A DNA stretch of 64,000 bases from Siderastrea radians (lineage: Eukaryota; Cnidaria; Anthozoa; Scleractinia; Rhizangiidae): assembly GCA_964017195.1 (NCBI GenBank), contig OZ024894.1, forward strand, positions 34,469,614 through 34,533,613, read 5' to 3'. Below, piece by piece: positions 11,617-24,932 of this stretch. A model generated the notes under the pieces. It did no database searches and was not told the origin of the DNA. It saw only the letters and a program-made list of their open reading frames with translations. Within the stretch, counting starts at the first letter, position 1, and each line of letters opens with the position of its first letter. The translations under genes were made by a program, and so were the position numbers.

Positions 11617-12334
11617 AACGAAAATTGTGACAGTATTTTGCCCTTTGCATTACCGAATGACGTTATGTTGGAAATCTGATGACTCAGCTCATCTGTCTTA
11701 TCGCTTTGAATATTTAATTTTGTTGAATTAAACTAAAAATTAAATGTTGATATACATTTGTCCACAACTGAACATGCTTTTACCAAGAGTTGTGAGCAAT
11801 GTATTTATATACTGTTGTGAATAGGGCACTATAAAAACATGATTATCGATAAAGACAAACACATCGTCAGAATCTCAACGTGCTAACCGGAGTGATGAAA
11901 ATTGTGACAGTATTTTGTCTTTTGCGTTATCGAATGACGTAATGTTTAACCCTTTCACTCCCAGGGTCAGTTATGGAGACATTAAGGTGCTTCTAACTTC
12001 GGGGCCTGTGGACGAAATCCCATGGTGTGACTATTCAAACGAAACCTCGTCAGCAGTACTTTCACACGGTACTATTAACATTCCAAGATTTTCACAAAAT
12101 GAAATTAGAGATTTGTCGGAATTTTGATTTTTAGCACTCTTGGGAGCGAAAGGGTTAAAATCGGATGACTCAGCTCATCTGTCTTATCGCTTTGAATATT
12201 TTGTTGAATTAAAATTAAAATTTAAAGATAAATTTTGTCCACAACTGAACATGCCATTATCAAGAGTTGTAAGCAAAGCAATTATATACACGTACTGTTG
12301 TGAATATGGCACTATACAAACATGATTATCGATC
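11617..12334. repeat. Local duplication (11617-11853 and 11880-12334)
   Basis: Two copies share attgtgacagtattttg, gactcagctcatctgtctta, ccacaactgaacatgc and aaacatgattatcgat. The second copy is interrupted by the MITE at 11950-12154. It is non-coding intron sequence. Confidence 0.85.
11950..12154. mobile_element. TTAA-flanked MITE, 205 bp
   Basis: Terminal repeats CCCTTTCACTCCCA and TGGGAGCGAAAGGG (inverted, one mismatch) are flanked by TTAA on each side (11946-11949 and 12155-12158). The other copy of the local duplication lacks the insert. TTAA duplications are typical of piggyBac and Kolobok; which of the two cannot be told. Confidence 0.8.
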
Positions 12335-12434
12335 TGGAGAAATTAGTAAAAAGCGAAGTCGTCACTTTCTCTCAAACACGTTAAAGCATGTCTTATGACG
12401 TAATCGTTAAATCTGGTTTCCTCTTCCGCAGTTA

Positions 12435-13247
12435 CACTAGGGACTTTAAGATACAGTGACTACAGACTACGGACTACGGACGGGAGGCACTTTAGGACTG
12501 GGACGAGACATATGTGTTCTCTTGTCCCCACCGTCGCAAGCTCACGACGGTGCGTAGTGGAAGGATTTCACGTAGTACAGCGTGGTGTAGTACGAGCAAC
12601 GGAAGATGGTATGAAAAAGTAGTCTAAAGTTAGAAAATTGAGGTGTTCTTGTACTGTAACGCTTGAACTACAAACCAATACGCATTTGGAACAATTTCAA
12701 TTGCTTATGAACTCAGAACAGCGAAAAAAATGTACGGCTTACTTTGTTTACTGATTTTGACCGCCGCGTTGTTTTCCAGAATGAAATTAAATTTGATGCT
12801 TTGAATATAGCTTGTAATATGAACTCTTCTCTTTGCTCTTTCTAGACACAAATGGCTTCCCTTCAAGTTGAGGAGTAATTAATTTAGTAAAATATGTCAC
12901 ATTTGCTTCTGAAGTAGTTTTGCAAGCGAAGTAATTTGAAAAGCGAGCCCTGAAAATTTCATTAAGCTTCCACGCAAGCCTCACGTGCAATTACATTTTG
13001 AATTGCAGTGCGACGATTACAAGTCAAAACCAGAGCATCTCGAATCTTTTTAAAAGAGATTTTGTGTCTGTTTAGTGTAGAGTTGACCTTCGCTCTTCGT
13101 TCGTAGTCTGTTGTCTGTAGTCTGCGGTCTTAACTTTGCATTTTCGCGCCACTCGTTGTGTACTCGGCCCAGTGTTTCAGCCAAAGAAAAACGTGCGTCC
13201 AACCGTAGTCCGTAGTCCGTAGTCACCGTATCTTAAAGTCCCTACTG
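12435..13247. mobile_element. Non-autonomous TA-flanked DNA transposon, 813 bp
   Basis: Inverted ends of about 45 bp: CACTAGGGACTTTAAGATAC on the left, and the reverse complement CAGTAGGGACTTTAAGATAC on the right. Both continue into repeated GACTACGG units. TA lies at both flanks (12433-12434 and 13248-13249), suggesting Tc1/mariner-type mobilisation. No transposase frame is inside. Confidence 0.8.
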
Positions 13248-13988
13248 TAGCAAGTCAGTGTCTCGAACTCGAGAATCTAACAAATCGGTTCAAAATCAAA
13301 AGTAAAGCAGAAAAATTAAAAAGACTAACTGGTATATCCTTCTGTGCCGCTTATAGTATACTATCCAAGAAGATCCAGCCTCGTGTCGTAATTCATTTCC
13401 CACCTGCCAATAACCTTTCTTAACGTTGGCAGCTAGACATTTTCAAGTAATAAACATACACTGTAACCACAACAACATACACCAGAATTTTCCTTTCATA
13501 ACCTTTACTGAGAACGATTCTATCCTTACGATGTCTCAGCAACACTTTGGTCCCACCAGCATCAACAGTGCCACTGGACTTCACCTCCTGTTATTATCAG
13601 TCCTCCTTGCTTTCTTCCACTAGTATTGCACAGATATTTCAGTCCGGTCAAAACCAACACTGCTCGGCGGAAGTGTCCTTCTATACCTACGATACTTTTT
13701 ATGTGGACCTTTGTCCTATCGTGCGTGCGTGTGTGTACTAATTGATGGGCTTAACTGCAGAATACGTCATCCCATCCCGTGGGCCATAGCGAAATACACA
13801 CCTTGTGAGCCTTACACGACGTATTTTGACCGACCAAACCAGTCGACGCTCTTGACATGACTGCTCTAACTCGACGAAGGCTGCCATTTGACAAAAACAC
13901 TATACAAGTATTTGATGTGAGGGCTCCCTGTGGTAGTGGTAGCACAAGACATTATGGTTATTTGTAATGCAAAAGCAAACAAACTTAC

Positions 13989-14297
13989 AATCAACTCGTA
14001 TAGTTGTCTTCTTATGATCTGATTTACCACTGACTGACACTATACATTTGTAAACACCACCATCTGCCAACTTAGCATTTGTCATCTTCAGGACAGCCTG
14101 TACTCTGTTTGTGGATATGTCTTTATTGATATTCACCCAGCTGTTAGGCACATCAACATCTCCTGAGCCAGTTTCCTTTTTCCACTGTAGCGTAACAACT
14201 GAAGCACCTCCAGCTTCACAAGTAACTTTTCCATCCTGCCCTTGTATCACAATAATGGCTCTATTTGGTGTCAACAGAAAGTGTTTTGGCAATTCAG
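13989..14297 (-). CDS. Ig-domain exon A2
   Basis: This 309-nt phase 1-1 exon has its acceptor CAG ending at 14298 and donor GTAAG from 13988. The core residues are complete: Cys in KVTCEAGGAS, Trp in VTLQWKKETG and Cys in DGGVYKCIVSV. It differs from A1 in the E-F region (NINKDISTNRVQ) and in the G strand (DHKKTTIRVD). The frame is intact. It sits between B1 and A1 in the transcript and may be an alternative to A1, because both occupy the position after B. Confidence 0.82.
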
Positions 14298-15931
14298 CTG
14301 CAAAGAAAGTTTAAGAATATTGCTTGATTTGCATGATCAATCTGTATTAAAGGTGATGCCAACAAGATAATATTATTATTTTATATTTCTGGTTGTGCTT
14401 TCCTGACAATTCAATGCAGGGGCATAAAAATGTGAAGCAAATGAAGGGCTTCCTGCAAAAATACCACAACTGAAGAACCAAGTCAAAAACATATATTTTT
14501 GCTAAGAATTGTCCAATACTTCATTTTTGCTAAGAATAATTATTGTACAAAAAGGGGGCTTCAGAAGAAAAAAGAAAGAGAACTATGAAGTGATACACAC
14601 TAGAGAAGAAAAAGATCAGGAAGGTTGGAGATCCTGAAATGATGTGTGCATTGCAGCCCAAGACAGGAGGCACTGAAGAGAAAGTGTGGAGGCTTTTATG
14701 TACCTGCCTCAGCTGGGATGAATCAGGTGACAGCTGAAGCAGCACATTTCTTTGCTAAAGCCTAAACTTTTGAAGAATTTGCCCATAGTTATGGCCACAA
14801 CTTCCTACATGTAATTGAGGCACAAATAAACTCTTTTGTTCAAATTACTAGGGAAAGTTTCCAAATAATATGGGTTTTGACCAAAAAATCTGCAGCATTG
14901 TTACATATCTGAATACAAGTCAATGAACATGCCAAAAATTTTGTGATTCTGAGCAAAAACAATTTTGGCTCCTAATGACACTGAAAATAGTTTTTCAGAA
15001 AGCCCTTTGTAAAATTGCCTTGTCACACACACACATACAAACAATTTCATGCAGAGAATCATTACTACAGTGTATGTGAACAAAACGGCAGTTTTCATTT
15101 TGTTCTGTGCTAAGTACACTGTAATAAAACATCATCATATATGAAACAAACGCTTTTTTTTACAAGGTAACTACATGTACAGCTGTAGGCAGGGTCACCC
15201 CATCAGGTTATGTTGTTCTCCCTACATTTGTGTATAATGGTCCCTCCATGTGGGCTTACACTGTAAATACGAAAGTACTTTACCATGAGGCACAAATGCA
15301 AACGTGCCTCAATCGATCAAATGTACCCATTTGTGTAATTTAGAATCTATAACACAACTTACTCTGAAAGAAAATATTGGTTGGCTCGAAAATATAATAT
15401 CTAGAAGTAATTTCTGAGGGAAAAAATACAAGCCTTTACTTGCACTGTTAATAAATTAATTTTGATCTAATCCAAATGCTGCCATGTTTGTCTGCAATTG
15501 AGTGGTTACCTATATTTTGATGGGGAGAAGACCCTGGGAATGAGGTCATACCAAATAAAATATATGGAATAAAGCGCACTTCATACAAAGCTCACCAAAG
15601 CCCACCATTTTATGATAGATGAGACTCATTGGTTTTGGTCTGGGACTCATTATTTTTCATGGAGTGAGTCCCAGGGACTCACTTCTGGCACATTGTAACA
15701 AAATCACTCCAGGTGTTTTTTTTTTCCAATTGCAGATTGGCACTCAAAGACTGTGCTGAAGAAACCCAGCTGTGCATGGAACAGGGTAGTTCTCAAGCCA
15801 TTTCAAATATTGTATGCAACAGTAGTTTCATGCAAAATGCTTACCCTTATAATCAGACAGCAACTAAGTAACGTAACTATTATTACCATAATTCTAACAA
15901 TCAATGTACATGTATATTCATATCAACGTAC
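14298..15931. other. A2-B1 intron
   Basis: No gene, RNA or clear transposon was seen. It holds only AT-rich sequence and a short CA run near 15026. Confidence 0.6.
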
Positions 15932-16231
15932 CTGGATTTATCAGTAAAATCATCGATCTAGACTCAATAATCTGGCCTGATTTATCTCTTGCCTTGCATT
16001 TGTAGTTCCCAGCATCCTGCCTAGTCAGGTCCAACACAGTAAAAGTCTGTCCCTTTAAAATAACTTTATTTGGCATAACAGGTCTTTCAGTAAAAGGACT
16101 TGGAAAAACTTGTTGTAAAAGGGACACTGTAGCACTTGGATCATCAGTTGTACAGTTAAAGTCCATATTTGAACCAAAGTGGCCTGGTAGGAAGATAGGG
16201 AACTCATTGAGGAATTTTAAAGCTCCTACAC
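15932..16231 (-). CDS. Ig-domain exon B1
   Basis: This 300-nt phase 1-1 exon has its acceptor CAG ending at 16232 and donor GTACGT from 15931. The first core Cys is in MDFNCTTDDPS and the second in DAGNYKCKARDKSGQ. The position of the core Trp is taken by VSLLQ, so this is a Trp-less Ig fold. NCT is a glycosylation sequon overlapping the first Cys. It is the first Ig domain after the signal-peptide exon, hence probably the most distal domain and the likeliest ligand-contacting one (inference). Confidence 0.82.
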
Positions 16232-16802
16232 CTGCAATACAAAGAAAAAATGAACACTGATTTCATTTCATGCATCTGTTGTGGCATACATTTGCCTTGG
16301 GTTGTTTTTTGACTCCTTTTGTCTCATATTTAAATTTACTATGGTCAACTAGCTACCATCACAAGTAGTGGTGTACCAATCATCGATTATAATCAATGAT
16401 TATTCTAAAACTCTTGGCGAGGTGACAACTGATTATGCTTCAAGCATATTGGATTGCCATGAAAAACTGAATAAACTAATGTAAGAAATGCAAGAATAAC
16501 AAAATACAATGTACATGTACATGTTTTTCCATCCTGGTGTGTCTTGTTTGTTGCCTTCTCCGGGTGGAAAACGGCAAATTCAACCCAACTAACCTGCCTT
16601 TAATACCTGCTTTGTTTTCCAACTTTTCAGAGACGAATGACTTCCTAAGATGTCATGCATTGATTTATAATAAACTAGTGCAGTCTAATTAGTTTAGAAT
16701 TTTCATTTAACCTAAATTAAACCATCTCCAGATATCCCTGCAGCATTTTTTGCCTGATTTTCTCCATGGAGTTTCTCGACTGCTTAGTTTAATAAACATT
16801 TA

Positions 16803-16940
16803 ACAATTATTATACGAGGGCGCGCTGGATATCGAATGATAGATAACCAACGAGGCACGTAGCGCTGAGTTGGTTATAATCATACGCGCCTCGTTAGTTA
16901 TAATCATTTGATATCCAGCAAGCCTGAGTAGAATAATTGT
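16803..16940. mobile_element. Hairpin MITE-like element
   Basis: The arms 16803-16857 and 16886-16940 are inverted copies with a few mismatches. Both carry acaattatt at the outside, gctggatatc in the middle and aacgaggc inside. I could not fix a target-site duplication. Confidence 0.6.
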
Positions 16941-19900
16941 TTTATTAAAAACTTGACCACTATTTTTAAAAAAAAAATCAAGAAAGAAAGGGAAAAATGA
17001 GAAAAGGGATAAAAGAGGCAAAAAAGGAACAAGAATCGCTTGCATGACTGAACGAAAAAGGCGCCAAAACCGTGTGAAGTGTTGCAGCGTTTCATTGCAA
17101 AGCTGAATGAATCAATGAAACTGCTCAAAAGTGAACGAAGTGACACAAGTTTTGGAAAAAAAATCCTCTAATTATTGGCTCTGAAATATGGCACGAGTTT
17201 AATTTTTCCCGAAACATTGTTGTAATCATCGTTCAAAGCAGATTGACGCTGTACGATTTCACAATATTAGCTACTGGAGTTGAAACGGAACAAGTTTGTA
17301 TAAATCCTTTCGTACATTCAACAGAGCTATCATGTGTGGGTTTGATCAAACTGAAGACAGACCTAATTTGAACTTGAAGAGGTAATTTCTATGCAGCTCA
17401 GAAGCAATCTTACTGTACATAGTGAGGAACACAATTCACCACCACAGTTTGTTAAACGGAAAGCAAAAAATGCAGTTGTTCTCGGTTTAGAGGTCATGGA
17501 CCTAATGGTAAAAACAACTCTCAAACAACTGGGAAAGTGATTCAATTCCGTTTACATGGCATTCAGTTTCTATCTGAACATTTGGACCTGTTGAAACACA
17601 GAGCTACAAGGAGTGCAGGTAAACCTGCGTCAATTTTGCGTATACATGTAATAGCCGAAAAAAAAATTGCCTTTCCTTCCTTCTTGGTAGTTTGTTTAGT
17701 ACTTGTTTAGATTGCTTCATGATTTTCGCACCAACTTGCCATAAATGTGTGATAGTTTTTATTAAATGCTTCTGCCCCATTTCACTGTGTTTTATTTTAT
17801 GTCTTGTCTTGATGTTTTGAAGTAGAAAGCCTTCCTGATAATACCTATATCGTTTGTTCAATTTTAATGATGGACGTGACGATCAATGAAAGAAATTAAT
17901 TGTAAACAGAACGCTTAATGCTTAAATTTTTTACTTCTGCACAGTTTCTTGTTGTCTTAAGAAATCAAGCACTACGGAACAATTTTGATTTGTGTCTTAG
18001 TGGCGCTGTTAGCATTTCTGCTTAATTTGAATTCGCTGCCAAGTGATTTTTCTCGTCCATTTTTCTAGCCAGGTTGCTCGCGAGGAAAAACTTTCAGCTC
18101 ACTTTGTTCATTTTGTTGTTGAGTGTTCATTGACCATATTTGTTCGCAGCTGGTATATGAGCTGATAGCCTAGCTCCGTTCAGCCAATCAAAATGCTAGA
18201 AATCCAATATACCTAGTCCAGTTTTTAATAAATACATCTATGCGTGGTTTTGATTTCCTCAGTTGTGTTGTGTTGCCTTTCATTGTGTTGTGTTACATTT
18301 TGTTGCATTGTTTTAACAAACCCTTTTTCGGCTCTTGATGTCCAATTTCTTCCTTGGACACTTCAATAGTGTTGATTTTAACTTCAGGATCATTTTTCCT
18401 ACACATAGCTAATGGATGCCCATGCAGTTTTGCTTTATTAATTTGGTAGTTGCCTTCTTGAGGAAATTCAGGACATTCTTTACTAATTGTTCATTAGTTA
18501 TGGTCCGATGCACTTGCACTTGCATTGCACCAAGACTCCATACATGTACTCTAAGACAGTAACTAAAGACTACAGTACAAACAAAAAAACAAACAAACAC
18601 TGCAGCAAAACTTGAATGATTGGTCAAGTTCACCATTCCTAGCATCCCATCTAAATGCTTTTGATTTGAGTTAGTGAGAATTTCGGAGTAGTAATGACCA
18701 CACGTCAACCAAGGCATCCCGATGTCCACGCTCGTAACGTGTCAAAATGACGTTTTGGAGTCCATGAACTGTCAAAAACTGTCATTTCTGAATTTTTTAA
18801 ATACATGTACCAATCACAGTCTTTTGTATGATAATTTAAAGCCACAAAAGTACTTGCTCATCCCAAGACTGCATGCAGACCGATTTCTATATTATGGCCC
18901 TTTATGTAAAAACAAGGCAAATTTTTGACAAAAGAGCAAAAGAGACATCTTATTTGAGTTCATAATTATTGTTCAAAACCAAACAAAGTGATTTCTGTTA
19001 ACTTTTCTGCTAACTGTTCACTGATAGGTATTACTAATAATGATAAAAGCTAATTAACACTTATTTTCTTCAGGTCTGGAAACATATGTTAAGGCCATTA
19101 AAATGAGTTCCTTTCATTTTTAAAGCTGAAATCTTCAGCCAAGAATTTCTCAAAAATGCTCTCTAGATTAGATTTTTCTCAAACTCAGTACACACAAAGA
19201 CAACTATAGGAACTACAAGTACCATGAACCAATCTTAATAAAAATCTCAAGAATTCAAGAAAATCAACTACATACATGTACAATGGCATTCATGGCAAAA
19301 AACCTTTTTTTAAAATCCACTTGTCAAGTGGACATTTTAGATCTTGGTTGTCCAAAAGTAAAATTCACTTGTCCAAAAAATTATTAAAATGAATAACATA
19401 ATAATTTATCATTAAAAACAGAAATTGTATAATTTGTTTTGCACCAAATCTTACGTGTGTATTTTAACAGTTACGTATTCCAATTTCTGTTGTTCCTTGC
19501 ACTTTATAATACAACATTTCATACACACAGATCTGGGATCACTCTTGTGCTTTATGTATAATAAACGACTTGAAAAGTACTGCACTTCTCTGAGGCATTA
19601 AAATTGCAATCTAAGATGAAACAGTTCAGTCACAGCACGTTTTTAGGGGAGTTGTGTGGCAGTAAAAATGACACAGCAGCTTGCTTCAGCATCCTTAATT
19701 TTACTATGCAGAATTGTGTGGAGTGTTTTCACTTTGTTTAAATTAAACTTTGATGCCAACAAAAAATACACATTAAAAGGTTTATTACTTCTTATCACTT
19801 CTTTAATCACAAAACTTACCACAACTACACTACTCTTGCTACAATGCTAAATGTCCCGTTCAAGTATTAATGTAAATATTAAAGTACTGTCATTGGTTTC

Positions 19901-20956
19901 ATTGTGTCACTGGTTGAAGCCACTCTACTCAGCTTGGTCTCAAACAAGGTCGCCATTTGCTATTACATTTATATAACTTTATTTTCTATATATGGAATGT
20001 GGATCCCAGTCTTTACCGAAACAACAGTGCCAAACATGCTCGGAAAACAGGGGCGAAAACTGGTAAGTTTATGTGAAAAGAAACTGAAAGTTGGGAAACT
20101 CGAGTTAATTTACAACATCCAGAGATGGATGGGTAACTCAGAACTCAGTAGATAACAAGATTTTTTTGTGGCAAATTCCACTCGTCCCATCGGACAAGTG
20201 CTTTTGGAAGTCCACTCATACCAGAAAAGAGAGTACTTCATCTCAGATGTGCCGATGAGAAGAAGTTTTTTGCCCTGACATCATTGCATTGCTAGGGTAA
20301 CCTCGATTGTAACAAAAACTCACTTTAGCTGAGACTCTAATCTATTTCTAGCAAAGGTGTGGCAGTTGATTGCCCTGTTTTATTTCTTACAGTGGTGTAC
20401 ACATACATACTGTATATTTACTGTTCAAACTTTGAAGGTACAGTGTGGCACCACTAAGAAATCTAATCAAGCCACCTTAATGTCCCAACATTGTTGGCCA
20501 CCATAAACAACATTGGAAAGTATCAACTACATCTGTACATCTAGCACTGTCCCTTATAATGCTGGCTTATGATAGGACAACGTTTCTTGATGGATCATGA
20601 ATGTCTTGTTACTGTTCAAACATTTCACCCAACAATTTCATTGAAAGAAACAATGTTGGAATGTTTAGTCACACATCCAACATTGCCATCCAACAAATAC
20701 ACACCACGATGGCCAACAACGTTCCTGAATTCATCGGAGGCTTCAGGTAAGGCCTGTTTCAATTGTTGCTATTGATACTGACGTGCTAAACTGGCTTGAT
20801 TGTTCCACGACTATGGCACAACTTGATTTCACATGTCAAATTTAATTATGTTAAATTGAATGGCTCTTTCATAACCAAACAGTTACCAGGGTTTTACTGA
20901 TAAATGAACCTTTCAAAGTTATTAACAATTTATAAAATAAGCTCAGCATGGCACTA
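16941..20956. other. B1 to signal-exon intron, part 1
   Basis: No gene is supported. Short open frames are not conserved. The segments 19315-19385 and 20170-20230 contain similar cacttgtc/gacaagtg words, suggesting a decayed repeat. 20440-20730 has repeated ccaacattg and caacaat words. Confidence 0.5.
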
Positions 20957-21060
20957 GTACAATGTTTGAAAGCAAGTCATGCTACTGCCATGTACGCTGC
21001 AGCATGGTAAGAGCTTGCCATGCTACGCGGCAGTGGTACAACTTGGCTCAAACATTGTAC
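20957..21060. repeat. Short imperfect palindrome
   Basis: The outer arms gtacaatgttt and aaacattgtac are inverted, and the inner part also pairs (catgctac against gtagcatg). It may be a MITE remnant abutting the mariner-ended element that starts at 21080. Confidence 0.5.
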
Positions 21061-21079
21061 CAAATTAAAGTCAAACATA

Positions 21080-24000
21080 CAGTACCGGTCAAATGTAAGT
21101 TGACAGTCTCGACTCGATCCTCGAAACTCTCATTCTTCCCTTTAATTTTGATTGCCTATTGTAAAGCGAACGCCGATTGATAACGACCATTGAACGATTG
21201 GAGAACCCGGCGCCATTCGCGTCGTTTCGAGCAAAAATCTACCAATCAGCACGTCTCGACCGTTGACAGTTCAAAAGCCCAACGGTTGAGATGCCAACGG
21301 TCGAGACGTGCTGATTGGTAGATTCGAATGGACTCGCATTCTTCAAATTCCTTTGGTCTGGAATCTTGCACCGATCATGTTGAGAAAGCTACTTTTGAGA
21401 CTTCAGGATCGCTTTTCTTGGAAAATATTGGAAGGATGAAGCTCTAATTCGGCACAGGGACGAAGAAATATCTAGTCGATCGGATGTCGGTGTTTTCGAG
21501 GTGAGAATTTTGATGGTTTGGCGTCAGTTCTAGCTTGAATTGTACAAAGTCGCGGCCGCCGGCTGTTTTGCTGCATGCCTTGTTCTCCCTTCTCTCTCTC
21601 TTTCTACCGGTCGATAAATGACCTCGCAAAATAACGCCTTAAATGGCTCGGGACAGCAAAAAATATGACACAAGACTCAGTCAACATTTCATCTTAACTT
21701 TTATTGAATCATTAAGAGTTAATTTTATATTTTGTAGTAAATCGTACCCGACTACTGTTTCCCTATATTTCTTCTGTACGCGCCATTGATTTCAATATTG
21801 TCTTATGTCAACAATTATGAACAACCAACACATAAGGTGGTCTGCCTATGGTCAAAATTGAGACAAAAACTTGCCGATCGTTCGATCCAAAGCGCACACT
21901 TCGTCCTTTGTCAACAAAGGACACAAAACGCTTGTCAACTTTCTTCGGCATTTATATTTTAAATCAACAGAATCAAGTTTTATAGTGAATGAAATTTCGA
22001 AAGCGATTTGTGAATAGGCTTTGAGTTAACAAATTTCCCTCGAAAGTTCTTGATTTTGGACGGCATCATGCATTAGGAGCAGACGTGACAGGTTTCAAAT
22101 TACACATGCAGGTTGTTTTGAAGTTACGCAAATTTGTGAAGTTACAGTATGCCAATTATTTTTGCCCATGTGATCGAAGGTAAATTATACGGCTTGCTTG
22201 AAAAAAAAAAACTAAATCGTTTTACTTTATTGAAGCGAATTAACTTAAAATATGTCGCTTGCTAAAATAAAATTCCAAACACGTTCTCTGTTTTCAGTGT
22301 TTTACGGCGAACTGAAACCGAAAGCGATTTGTCAATCGCTGATGTCGCGAGAGTAACGAAACTTCAAACACAATTTTAATCAACTTGTTTGTGGCAAACT
22401 AACAGGTATATGTCTTGGATGTGAATTCTAAAACTCGACAATAGATTTTTATGTTCTACTGACGACGAAGCCAAAGAAATTTGGCAAAACATGTCGCACG
22501 TGGAAACGAAAACTACAGACAGTCACAGTCTATTGCAATGTATTACGACGCCAGCTACATGTACGGAAAAAAACGCAAACTCATACGCTTAAAGTTAGTC
22601 AGGGGCACCCAACGACAATTTTCGGGAAAATATCTGTTCGGAAGACGATTTGAGATCTAGAATTTTCGGAACATTTGTTGTAAAATTTCTTGCTTGCCTG
22701 CCTCTTCTAGGATTTTCGAACATCTAAAATATGGTATTATTGCCCATTTTTTAACGGATTTCTACCCTTAAAAGGTCACCTAGAATTTTCGGGAGCCTTT
22801 TTCTGGCTAAAATTTTCGAAAAGGTAAGTTTTGATCCCTATAATTTTCGGATCACTAGACTTTCAGCTAAGAAATCCGAACAGATGAAAAGTTTTTAGGG
22901 GATAAAAATACGCCTATATCTACCATTTAAATACTAAAATACGTTCAATAATGCTAAGTTAAGTGGTTTTGAACTATATTCTCGTTGGGTGCCCCTGGTT
23001 AGTTCTAATATTTGCGTAATGGAAAACCAGAAACACATCAAAACCTTCTTTCTTGGTGTCGCACCAAAGCACCGAAGTGTCCTTGAAAATCCCTTCGTGA
23101 ATTTAATCGGTAATCATTCCTAATTTATGCCAAAATTGCCGCTTCAGTGACTCTCGCGAATCACGTAGCGTGCGACGCAATTCTCGTAGCGCAAGACGCG
23201 ATCTGCGTAGCGCGCAAAACAAGACGCGACTGGTAACTTTCCTTTGAGCGGCACTGTATGCTAACTTGCATATACGCATGAAACCACACGAACGAAAGAT
23301 AGCAAAACAATATCCGGACATCTATAAATCTTGAAATTCAGGAAATTGAGTCCGCTTGGTATTTGTGAATATGCCTCGAGTTCCCTTTACATATACACAG
23401 ACAGAAATCCATTTTCCAAAGACGGTGAAGGTTTAAAAGCGAATAAAAAACCTCACATGTACTGTTGGTATCACACAAACAACAGCGTGTGCATGGATAC
23501 AGTCGTTCACCTATCAGAGCCCATCGCAGTTCAATCTTGAGTTCGCAAAAAAGTATAAATCTATACGTTAAAATTACGTTTCTATTTGCGGATGGAAAGC
23601 TATCTTTAGAAGTTAGTGACCAAATCGGCGAAACTTTGGAAGTGAACGCTAATTTTACAAATCTGTTGGTCCGTGAAGCCCTTCCGATGCCGGGCACGTG
23701 AAGTCGCGTTTGTTTATTTGCCAAACTACACGAATAATACATGGAACCTGTCATAAAAAGAAAAAGTCATGAATGAAACTGATATAAAATGTCACAGTTT
23801 CGAAGTTTAATACACAATGTCATGTCTTCGGTGATAAACAAGAAGTGATTTACATTTTACCACACGCACGTTATTTTGCATAAGTCAAAAGCGAAATTTG
23901 AAACCTCATACAAAAACTGCGTAACGCAACAATGCTTTTGATGCAACTCAGAGTTCGACAGACGTTTTGCCTTTCTGTTTTTGTCATTATTTAATAGCAT

Positions 24001-24244
24001 AAAACGGCGACGCTTGCACCTCATTTTTCGAAACACTTGTTGGATCTGTAAACAATAAATTAATAATGCTCACGATTGAGTTCGGTCCGTTCGTCCGATT
24101 TACTTCTCAAGCGACAAGCTCATTAGTTTTGACTCGAAACTCAATTCTCGATCCTCGAAATTCTCGAAACTTGACTCGAGACTCGATTCTCGAAAATGAG
24201 TCCCGAGACGTGAGGGACTGTTAACTTACATTTGACCGGTACTG
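21080..24244. mobile_element. Large mariner-ended non-autonomous element, 3165 bp
   Basis: Both ends begin CAGTACCGGTCAAATGTAAG when read inward, and TA lies outside each (21078-21079 and 24245-24246). Just inside each end are repeats of ctcgaaactc and ctcgatcctcg. A 27-bp perfect inverted pair lies at 21239-21265 and 21295-21321. No transposase motif was found in any frame, so it must have moved, if it did, with help in trans. A smaller element is nested at 22600-22997. Confidence 0.78.
22600..22997. mobile_element. hAT-like MITE nested in mariner-ended element, 398 bp
   Basis: Perfect 15-bp inverted ends CAGGGGCACCCAACG are flanked by GTTAGT at 22594-22599 and 22998-23003. Internal words such as attttcgg recur in both halves. 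CAGGG-type ends resemble hAT elements, although the visible duplication is 6 bp rather than the usual 8. Confidence 0.75.
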
Positions 24245-24252
24245 TAGTGCAG

Positions 24253-24932
24253 GGCATCTGACAGGGTGCGGCGGTGTGGATCCACACAATTCTCTAACAC
24301 CCACATCCTCCGCATCTTCTGAGCATTTTCCACACAAAACAGAGAAAAAATGCCTACTATGCCTAATATTAGTGATAAAGCAGCTACTTTCCATCCTCAC
24401 AAACTCACAAACATAAAAGCCAAAGAGATTGATTATTTTGAAGCAGTTCTTCTCCTAAACATCGATGGCAACACGCCGCTTCGTTCGCGAGTGATTTTAA
24501 ACCTCCAGGCGTTCCATGCATCTTTTGGCGATCAGCCTGGGTACTAGTTTTGTTCTTACACTGATTTCTATTGGACAAAAAGCATTGACATTTCAGCGAA
24601 TAGCAGTTGTTAAGAAACTGCATTTGATGACTGTTTGCGAGAGAAAACTTGAACGCTTTGTCTTCTTTTGCTCGTTCGGCTTCTCAAAGAATCATCTGCA
24701 GTTTAAAGTACATGTATGATTTGTACTCAAGGAGACTAAGAAGATGAAGGATCATCACTAAACAGTTCACATAACAGCAAAACATTGGAAAGGCAGAATT
24801 ACCAATGTTCTAAATTGTTTAAATTTCCGCATAATTCAGCGTGTTTTCCACTTAATCAACATATTTTTCCACATAATATACCTGAAAATTCCTGCATAAT
24901 CTTTTAGTTTTTTCCGCACCCTATCAGATGGC
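24253..24932. mobile_element. Possible DNA-transposon remnant
   Basis: The ends ggcatctgacagggtgcgg (left) and its diverged inverse at 24914-24932 pair over 19 bp. The start abuts the right end of the 3.2-kb element. No target duplication is clear, and no gene is inside. Confidence 0.4.
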
